DNA from: Cyanophora paradoxa
Lineage: Eukaryota; Glaucocystophyceae; Cyanophorales; Cyanophoraceae
Direction: 5' to 3'
Length of the DNA: 64,000 nt
NCBI GenBank assembly: GCA_004431415.1
Contig: QPMI01000596.1
Location: 61,047-125,046, forward strand
The notes beneath the pieces are model-generated. The model saw only the letters and a program-made list of their open reading frames with translations, was not told the DNA's origin and made no database searches. Position 1 is the first letter of the stretch; each line of letters opens with the position of its first letter. The translations under genes and the position numbers were made by a program. Positions 58,069 to 64,000 of the stretch are shown here, piece by piece.

Positions 58069-58277
58069 TATTTAGGCCTTAGGAGGGGCTGAGAAATTAA
58101 GCCCGCTTCGGTCCCATGTTCAGGAGGTGGGCCCACGAAGTAGTAGCCGCGAATTGTGCGAGAGATCCGCAGCAGTAGTAGCGCGCGGGCGACATGTACG
58201 CAACGCGCCGAGGTCAGGAGGCTGCCCAGGTAGCGCGAATCGCTGAGGATGTTGTCGAGGCTCGGCAGGGACATCAT
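58068..58277 (-). CDS. Small viral protein
   Basis: An intact frame of about 69 codons starting MMSLPSLDNILSDSRYLGS and ending 'ISQPLLRPK'. Its stop overlaps the next start codon (TAATG), which supports both being real genes in a co-oriented viral cluster. A weakly hydrophobic stretch 'VHVARALLLLRIS' is present. No family recognised. Confidence 0.5.
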   Translation of the reverse strand: MMSLPSLDNILSDSRYLGSLLTSARCVHVARALLLLRISRTIRGYYFVGPPPEHGTEAGLISQPLLRPK

Positions 58278-58304
58278 TCTCGGGTTTAAGGCCCTTTCAG
58301 AAAT

Positions 58305-58924
58305 TTACTTGGGCATGAAGAAATTCCTGACGCGCTCTCCCTCCTCGTGCAGCGCCCACTGCAGCCGGTCGATGACGGCGGCCATCACGGGCGGCTCGCG
58401 CGGGTTTTTCGCGTACGCCCTGGCGTCCTCTGCCATCTGGGTGGTACTGCTCGACCCGCTTGGCGTAGCTCGCGATGGCGCGGCGGGTGCACCGATCCAG
58501 GTCAGCCGCCATTTCCGCCGGTGCCTTCGGCTGCTGCTGCTTCTTTCGCGCGTAAGTCCTAAGAAGCAAGGGTAGGCCGTGGTGCTGCTGCTGGTGCTGG
58601 TGTTGGTGGACGATTGATCCTCGGCGCTGGGGCTGTGTCGCGGGAGTCTCCATTTCCATGTTCTCTAGAAAAAAACGCGTACCGGTCTGCGTCATCTGAA
58701 TGTCCACGTGGTGCGGGCCTATGTTCTGGACGCTCTCGCGCCTCTGCTCGGGCGGGGCTCGGGCTCGGGCTGCCCCGGCGCACGACCTAAGGGCCGCCGC
58801 CTTCAGGGCCCAGCACGGTGTTGGGGCGCACTCGCTCCGTGCCGCCCAGCAGCTCGGAAATCAGGAAGAGCGCGCCGCATACGACGGTGATGACGTCCGA
58901 GTGGGTGCATTCCCCCTGGAACAT
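58305..58924 (-). CDS. Viral protein with N-terminal membrane helix and Gln/His-rich linker, frameshifted
   Basis: Starts MFQGECTHSDVITVVCGALF, whose 'VITVVCGALFLISELLGG' looks like a membrane segment. After a shift it continues 'ESVQNIGPHHVDIQMTQTG' and 'RFFLENMEMETPATQ', a linker of alternating Gln and His, 'LRTYARKKQQQPKAPAEMA', 'RRAIASYAKRVEQYHPD' and, after another shift, 'AVIDRLQWALHEEGERVRN', ending 'FFMPK'. About 200 residues. Its start lies 18 bp after the stop of the first HUH gene. No family recognised. Confidence 0.45.
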
Positions 58925-58941
58925 CTTGCGGGCGCGTCAGA

Positions 58942-60850
58942 TTAATTAACCGCGGCCCTGCCCTTCCGCGCCCTTGCCTTTCCGCGCCGCGGCCAGCCTC
59001 CGATCTCGGCGGCCTGCGGCGCGAAGCGCGGATCGTCCGAGGGGCGGACTCCGTCTGGAAGATGGAGAAGAGGTAGCCGTCCGTGTTGTTGTCGGTGTTA
59101 TTCTGGTTGCGCGCGTGCGACCACTGCTTCAGCAGGTCGCGCCGCTGCGTCTCGGGCAGCGTCTTCGTGAGGTACTCCTGCAGCCGCCCGCCGTAATTTT
59201 CCTCCGGAATCAGCTCGGCGAGATGGTGGGCGGGTCTTTTCCCATGCCGATTCTCCCCGGTTCAGGTCGTCGATGAGCTCCGCGTTCTGCAGGATTCTCT
59301 CCGCGTCCTGCCCGCCTCTTGCTGCAGCTGCTCCACCAGCCTCCTTCGGCCTCCGCGATTTGCGGCCAGAATTTCGCCCAGCCTCTCGTAGACGGTTGTC
59401 GTACCCGGCTCCTTTTCTTGAGTACCACGACCCAATCGTACTTTGCCAAGCACTGCAGGTTCGATATGTGGTCGATCGTGACGAGCACGTGGGCGTGCAA
59501 GCAGCCGTCGGTCGGCCCCACTTCCACGCCCCCCTGCACGCGATTCGATGATGGCGTTTGCAAAGGTATCGTCCTTGTACTTGCCGTCTCTTCCTTTAAA
59601 TTAAATCGAATGAACTTGTAGAATTCGGCGTCCGAGAGCACCTGGGCCAGGCTGCCGCGGAAGGCTCCACCTCGAATTCTCTCGCGGCGCCAGCCTCTTG
59701 TGTGTGTTGAAGAGACCAGTACCGCGACTGGCGCGCCTGTCAATATCGTAGCGCGTGCTGCCGTCGGCGTTCTTTTTGTTGAGATGAAACCGAGCGGCCC
59801 GTCTCGTTGATTTCGGTGATGACCTTTTCGAGCGCCTCCAGCCGTTGGCCCTCGCGGCCTGCAGCCCGTTTTCGTCTTTTCTATGTTCTCCCTCACTCCG
59901 TCGATTTCCTTAGGATCTCGTCGATCCTGCTCATGTCGGCGCGGCGATATCCTGCTTCCTAATTTTCTCCTGGCCGAACCGGCGCGATGGCGACTGGCCG
60001 AAGGCGCGGCCATATCTTGGCGATTTCGAGGCCTTCGTCTTCGGCGCCAGCACCGTCTGCGCCATCTGATTCTGCGCCTGCGCCGACACGGCCGTGGTGT
60101 CGCCCCTCTTGCGCCGCTGCAGGCCCAAATTCGCGAGGAGGCCGCGATCGTCCAGGAATCGGTAGCACTGCATGCAGAGCCGAGTTTTCGGGTACACGGG
60201 GCAGCTGCGCGGGTTCTTGTCTTTGATCGGGGGGTACTTGTTTTTTGGCTTTGCGCCTTCGCCCACTCGTTTGCCTTGTCGACCTTTTTCGCGTAATCGG
60301 CGTACGCGGCCTCCTTCTTCGCGGTCGCCTCCGCGACGGCCTCGCGGTGCCTTTTGCGGGTATGCTCGGGATTTCGTACATGAGGCGCAGGCAGCGGTAG
60401 CAGACGGGCGGCGATTTTTGGGCGCTCTGGAAGGCGCGGGATGGCCCGCAGGCGCTCCTCGGGCAGCGCGTCGTAGAACTGCTTGCTGTGGATGCTCCAG
60501 AACGTGGCATCTTTGTAGTAGGCGTCGAGCGCAGTGGTTTCCGGTACTGCACGCGCGTGATCGGATCCTGAGATTTTAACTACATCCGGGATGCCTTCTG
60601 CATTTCGATGATCTGCCCGTTTTCGCCCTCGACCAGACGGCCGCTTTGGAATTTCGACTATGGGCATATCGAGCTCGTTGTATTTCTTTTCCTTCATCTT
60701 CTTCCCCGCTTCCCTTTGGCTTCGGCTCATCCTCGGCCTCTTCCTTTCTACCTCTTCTCTGATTCCGATTCTGGCTTCTCCTTTCCTCGTACGCCGACCC
60801 TCGGACTCGCTCTCCGGCTTCTTCTTACGGCCTCGGCGCTTCGGAGGCAT
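58942..60850 (-). CDS. HUH rolling-circle replication endonuclease 1, with N-terminal Zn-finger-like CxxC pairs (frameshifted)
   Basis: Starts MPPKRRGRKKKPESESEG, a strongly basic nuclear-localisation-like region. The middle has two similar cysteine pairs, 'VCYRCLRLMY' (about 60390) and 'LCMQCYRFLD' (about 60160), suggesting zinc binding. The C-terminal part is a HUH nuclease: motif I-like 'KFIRFNLK' (59595-59624), motif II 'DGCLHAHVLVTIDH' (about 59469-59509) with the metal-binding His-x-His, and motif III 'LQEYLTKTLPET' with catalytic Tyr and Lys (YLTK at 59163-59174). Such proteins nick one strand and stay linked to its 5' end to start rolling-circle replication. At least five frameshifts are needed, so this copy is probably inactive. 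It adjoins a second HUH gene. Confidence 0.75.
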
Positions 60851-60884
60851 ATTTATTGGCTACAAGAAAAAAATTACACGAGCT

Positions 60885-61814
60885 TTACAGCACCGTCTCG
60901 AGGGCCTCTACCGTCTTCGTAATGTACAGCTGCAGCGATCTTAAGGTTGCTCTGCGGTAGCAATTTTACGTCTACGTGCATCTGCTGGCGGTTTCTCGCT
61001 TCCTGTAGCCGTCTCCTTGCCCGTCCACTGCATGCCGAGGGCGTCCTTTCTCCGTATCGGCGCACCGCCGTCTTCTGGTACTCTCTCGAACCAGTCGTCC
61101 TTGTAAATTCGGCAGGCCGCCTGCCCCTCGTCCGCATGAAATCGATGAGGAAATCCGACGCCCGCTTGCCGTCGAATTGCACGCGCGAGTAGTGCACCAG
61201 CGTGAGCAGATGTGCGCGTGGAGCCGCCCGACCGCGCCGTACTCGATGCCGATGTTCGCGTTGCCCTCTCCACGTGCGTGTGTAATGTCCGATTTAAAAT
61301 CGAGACCCTTGGGTTCGCCTTGTCCGGTATACCCCATCTTTATGCACTTTGCCAGCTGCTGTCGTCGTAGAAAAGGCTCCAGCCCCTGTGAAAGGCGTCT
61401 TGAACCTTGAGCCTTCTCCCTGCTCGGGCTTGTAGTTGGTCTGGATGGTGATCATAAATTCGACTCGCGCTGCGGCCTCTGCTCGACTACCCCGGACGGC
61501 GTCGTGAAGGTCTTGGTGGGCGCGCGTCCAGCACCTTCTGGAACACGTCTTGTCGGGTGCAGCACTTGTCGTTGATGTGCCCACCAGATGTGAGTCTCTA
61601 CGGGAGCGGCCGGAGGCGTCCATGCGAGGTGGGGTTCGGGGCGCGGGCTTGCCTGTTTGCTGCTACGCCCTCGCGATGAGGTTGAGCATGTCAGACCAAG
61701 GCCTAGAAAATTTTCCGAGGCTAGGGTGAGTTCCACGTGGGGCCCGGGTACGCCTGCGCTCACCTGAGCGATCACCTGAGCCTCACATGAATCACTGAGC
61801 ACGCCTTCTGTCAC
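60885..61814 (-). CDS. HUH rolling-circle replication endonuclease 2 (frameshifted)
   Basis: The start is uncertain (61814 is the outermost candidate). Pieces in order: 'THIWWAHINDKCCTRQDVFQ' and 'KTFTTPSGVVEQRPQRE' in shifting frames, motif I 'MITIQTNYKPEQGEGSRF' (about 61428-61456), 'FKSDITHARGEGNANIGIEY', motif II 'GAVGRLHAH' (LHAH at 61212-61223), 'LTLVHYSRVQFDGKRASDFL', 'RIYKDDWFERVPEDGGAP', 'DVKLLPQSN' and motif III 'LQLYITKTVEAL' (YITK at 60915-60926) just before the stop. The single catalytic Tyr with a Lys three residues later is the Rep-type arrangement. It lies directly upstream of the larger HUH gene with the same orientation and shares the pattern [IV]E[YV]G....LHAH. At least four shifts interrupt it. 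Confidence 0.75.
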
Positions 61815-61912
61815 ATCTGCGGGCTCACTGCGGCTGGGACCACTCGATTGCGTGAAGCCAGTTTGCTACTTTCTGCAAGGGCGTAGCTCAGCTGCAGTAC
61901 GAGGATCGGAGA

Positions 61913-62695
61913 ATGGCAGACTCTGGCGAAATCGATCTCCTCTCCGAACTTTGAGCAGATCCAGCGCTACGGCGCCATCTTCACGACGAGGGGACCAGCT
62001 TCGACACTCCGCACGTACCCCGCCGCCGCCGCCATCACATTCTACCTTGAGCCGGAGAGCGCCCCGCAGCGCAACCGTCGCACCCAGGCCCCAAGGCGAA
62101 GCCGCTGTCCCCTGCGGAAATTGCGGCTCTACGCCTCGTTGGTGTTCACCTGGATGGGATCTGGTTGCCAAGGCTGCGGTTGGTCCTGGATCTTTATTAT
62201 CCGGACATCACCCTGCTGTCAGCGAAATCCACAGCAACTACCTGCGCAAGTCACGTATTGAGGACTTAAGCAGCACTGCCTGGAGGATTCTCCTGTACCC
62301 GAGGACGTGCTGGCAGCTATTGCGAGGCGCATGGCAGGGAAGGAGTGGAGCAAAGACATATCCGCCAGTTCTCCGGGCTCTGAAGCAGCAGAAGTACATC
62401 GAGCGCTGGGCGCAGATCAGTGGCGATCACGGGCGAGCGCCGCCTCCGATGAGCGCGGAGGATATGGACGGGTGCAGGAGATGTTCGCCCTGGTGGAGTC
62501 CCTTCAGCATTTCAAGTCGCAGGTAGGAAGATATGCTCAACTACAACTACGTTTTCAGGCAGATTTTCGTGCTGCTAGATTTGCCCAGCACCTCCCTACT
62601 TCCTTGCTCAAGAGCAGGCAGAAACTCTCGGAGTTAGATCGATTTGGAACAGGATCTGCGAGTACAACGACTGGCATTTCTTTCCTACTCTTTAG
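61913..62695 (+). CDS. Viral hypothetical protein on the opposite strand, frameshifted
   Basis: Starts MADSGEIDLLSEL. Readable pieces after frame changes: 'EQIQRYGAIFTTRGPASTLR', 'AITFYLEPESAPQRN', 'LSPAEIAALRLVGVHLDGIW', 'VLRALKQQKYIERWAQISGD', 'AEDMDG', 'VQEMFALVESLQHFKSQ' and the end 'NRICEYNDWHFFPTL'. It is the only plus-strand gene in the right-hand cluster. The helical, charged character and 'ERWAQISGDHG' suggest a soluble protein. No family recognised. At least three shifts. Confidence 0.45.
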
Positions 62696-62768
62696 CTACT
62701 CTTTAGTGATCGCGGCGGCCTTCCGCTCGAGCGCCTGCTTGATTCCGAAGCTCGCGCTGGTAGCTTGA

Positions 62769-63038
62769 TTAGCATGTTCGTCTGCCCGTGTGTAAATCCG
62801 AGATGAACATAATTCCGCCGGTGGGGTCGTCGTCGAAAAACTTGAGGGTGAGCACGTATTTCGAGAGCAGGCCGAGGGAGAGGCCGTTGACGGCGACTTG
62901 CGCGGCGAGCTCGCCGCGTGGCCCGCGCCCTATTTTCGCCTTCGTGCGAGGAGAAGGCGGCGTCGATGAGGGGCCGGATGCCAGGCCGAGGGCGTACTGC
63001 ACGATAGCCTGGGAGAGCCCTAGGAGCACCTTTGACAT
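62769..63038 (-). CDS. Small viral protein with hydrophobic stretch
   Basis: Starts MSKVLLGLSQAIVQYALG and ends 'GIMFISDLHTGRRTC', about 89 residues in one frame. The N-terminus is amphipathic/hydrophobic and the middle basic. No family is recognised. It lies 23 bp after the acidic protein gene in the same direction. Confidence 0.45.
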   Translation of the reverse strand: MSKVLLGLSQAIVQYALGLASGPSSTPPSPRTKAKIGRGPRGELAAQVAVNGLSLGLLSKYVLTLKFFDDDPTGGIMFISDLHTGRRTC

Positions 63039-63060
63039 TTTCCTGGGGCCTCGGAAATTT

Positions 63061-63417
63061 TTAAGGGGCGCGCCTAGGCGTCGGAGTCCTCGTCCTCTTC
63101 TCCTCTTCCTCCGAGCTGGACTCTGAGGTCGCAAAATCGTCCGGGTCGCGCACGTAAATAACCCTGTCTCCCTCTTCGTCTGTCATCTCTTCCGAGCTGA
63201 ATCCTCGCTCCCCAGAGGACTCGGCCGCGGCCTCGTCCGCCGCCTCCGACGTGAGGCGCTCCCAGTTAATTCCCAGCGCGTCGCAGATCCTCTCCAGGGC
63301 GCTGCTGACCTCGCCGTCGTTAAAGGGCGAGGAGGGGTCAAGGCTGGCCTCCAGGAGGCAGTCGTAGGCGATGGACTCGACGCGGAAGACGGAGGCGATG
63401 TGGGCGCTGGGCGACAT
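63061..63417 (-). CDS. Small acidic viral protein
   Basis: An intact frame of 118 residues beginning MSPSAHIASVFRVESIAYDC. It contains 'DGEVSSALERICDALGINWE' followed by a strongly acidic, Ser/Glu-rich second half ('EEMTDEEGDRVIYVRDPDDF', 'ESSSEEEE'). Acidic tails of this type occur in viral scaffolding or chaperone-like proteins, but the function here is unknown. It directly follows the packaging ATPase gene (28 bp from its stop). Confidence 0.5.
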   Translation of the reverse strand: MSPSAHIASVFRVESIAYDCLLEASLDPSSPFNDGEVSSALERICDALGINWERLTSEAADEAAAESSGERGFSSEEMTDEEGDRVIYVRDPDDFATSESSSEEEEKRTRTPTPRRAP

Positions 63418-63444
63418 GGCTTACGCACGTAGCCTCAGAAAAAA

Positions 63445-64000
63445 TCAGGCGAGGCCGCGGTGCTTCCTGAAATTATTTATCATGCCGAGGAGCGTCTTGT
63501 CCACCGTGCCGTCGTCCGGACCCACGAGATTTTCCCCGTTGACGGTTTCGCCCTCCCAGTACTCCTTGGATCCGATTCGGAACGGGGGCGGCTCCTCGGC
63601 CTTGTAGACGTAAAGGACGTCCAGAGGGTTCGTAGAGTTGTTGGAAGAATCGATGATAAGGCAGTGGTTATCCTGCGTTATTTATCGAGCAGGTAGTAGA
63701 AGGCGCGCTGGATATGATGTCGCCCACTCCTTTGCGAGGGCCTCGCGCTGCATCGCCTGCGAGCACTTGAAAATGACAGCCAGATCAGTATTGGAGCGCA
63801 GGACGGGATTGATGCCCTTGGCATACTGCGTCGTGATAAAGGGTATGATTTTGTAGTGGCGCCCCGCCACGAACAGCTCGTTGAGGGCCTCGTCGTACCG
63901 CAGCCGCGCGTCGGAAATCACGTCGTCGAGCAGCACGAAAAATCGCGGGTCGACGGGATCTTCCTTTCCGGCCAGCACGTCTTCGACTTGTTGTGCTGCA
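63445..64000 (-). CDS. A32-type DNA-packaging ATPase (FtsK/HerA superfamily), C-terminal part, cut by window end
   Basis: The part inside the window begins in the middle of the ATPase domain. It shows the Walker B strand 'RFFVLLDDV' (about 63919-63945), then 'ELFVAGRHYKIIPFITTQYA' and 'NPVLRSNTDLAVIF', the sensor segment characteristic of packaging ATPases of nucleocytoplasmic, polinton-like and related viruses. After two single-base shifts near 63660-63715 it continues 'AFYYLLDK', 'TQDNHCLIIDSSNN', 'PLDVLYVYKAEEPPPFRIG' and ends 'FRKHRGLA'. The Walker A loop lies beyond base 64000. These enzymes pump the genome into the preformed capsid. The gene leads a co-oriented cluster with the small genes downstream. 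Confidence 0.85.

Larger units (their letters stand above)
44080..64000. mobile_element. Endogenous mriyavirus-like dsDNA virus (left part; continues beyond the window)
   Basis: A block of closely packed, intron-poor genes with viral content. It has an A32-type DNA-packaging ATPase, two HUH endonucleases with complete motif II and III residues, fibre/adhesion proteins with an S74 chaperone and fibronectin-III repeats, an HNH endonuclease, and small proteins with overlapping or abutting ends. From established knowledge, the combination of an NCLDV-type packaging ATPase with a HUH replication endonuclease and no DNA polymerase describes Mriyaviricetes (yaravirus; Pleurochrysis endemic viruses of haptophytes). 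No polymerase is visible in the 20 kb present, but the right part is missing, and I could not identify the double jelly-roll capsid protein. Frequent frameshifts suggest a decaying integrated copy. A polinton-like virus with a HUH protein is the main alternative. Confidence 0.75.

Noticed and set aside
61875-61900. GGCGTAGCTCAGCTG resembles a tRNA A box
   Set aside because: No T-arm or acceptor stem follows at tRNA distance; it lies just before a viral start codon.
44246-64000. Explaining the viral frameshifts purely as sequencing error
   Set aside because: Independent host genes in the same window splice without a single frame error; not excluded until accurate reads are checked.

Overview
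The window is nuclear DNA of a unicellular alga carrying an integrated viral element at its right end. Roughly the first 43.5 kb is very G+C-rich host sequence. Its genes have many short introns, the donors are mostly GTGCG or GTACCCC, and the introns hold long poly-C/poly-G runs. I can rebuild intact multi-exon genes for ribosomal protein uL14, the spindle checkpoint protein MAD2, an MBLAC2-type metallo-beta-lactamase-fold hydrolase, an NRAMP metal transporter, a bestrophin-type anion channel, an RNase H1-type hybrid-binding-domain protein and an F-box/leucine-rich-repeat protein. Several large genes of unknown function lie between them. The viral element resembles Mriyaviricetes, whose known relatives infect haptophytes and amoebae, so a haptophyte host is my best guess. 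It is an inference, not a proof.

Host layout: an inverted, tail-to-tail pair of bestrophin-like tails (1-1223 and 2064-6620); uL14 with two tandem intronic box C/D snoRNAs (6887-7921); MAD2 and MBLAC2 diverging from a 109-bp promoter (8608-10785); NRAMP on the minus strand (11116-13714); a secreted, probably GPI-anchored protein (15355-19842); a large gene of unknown function (21547-29448); an eight-exon orphan gene (30104-31398); a satellite/minisatellite tract (31.8-35.07 kb); the hybrid-binding-domain gene (36498-37349); the F-box/LRR gene (38345-41042); and one more unknown gene (41611-43438).

From about 44.1 kb to the right edge the DNA changes character: introns and poly-C runs disappear, genes are packed closely and overlap, and the proteins look viral. 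Features include an A32-type packaging ATPase (cut by the window end), two neighbouring HUH rolling-circle endonuclease genes, an HNH endonuclease, an adhesion/fibre module (fibronectin-III plus glycine-rich protein, an S74-chaperone fibre, a very long coiled-coil/fibre protein ending in an H-type-lectin-like domain), a related pair of putative virion proteins, a coiled-coil protein with a SUMO-interaction-like tail, and several small proteins. No DNA polymerase is visible, and I could not identify a major capsid protein. Nearly every longer viral gene is interrupted by single-base frameshifts, while the host genes are intact, which points to a decaying endogenous virus. G-quadruplex-forming heptamer arrays (TTGGGAC)n with a shared flank occur three times in the left part of the element, two in direct and one in inverted orientation.
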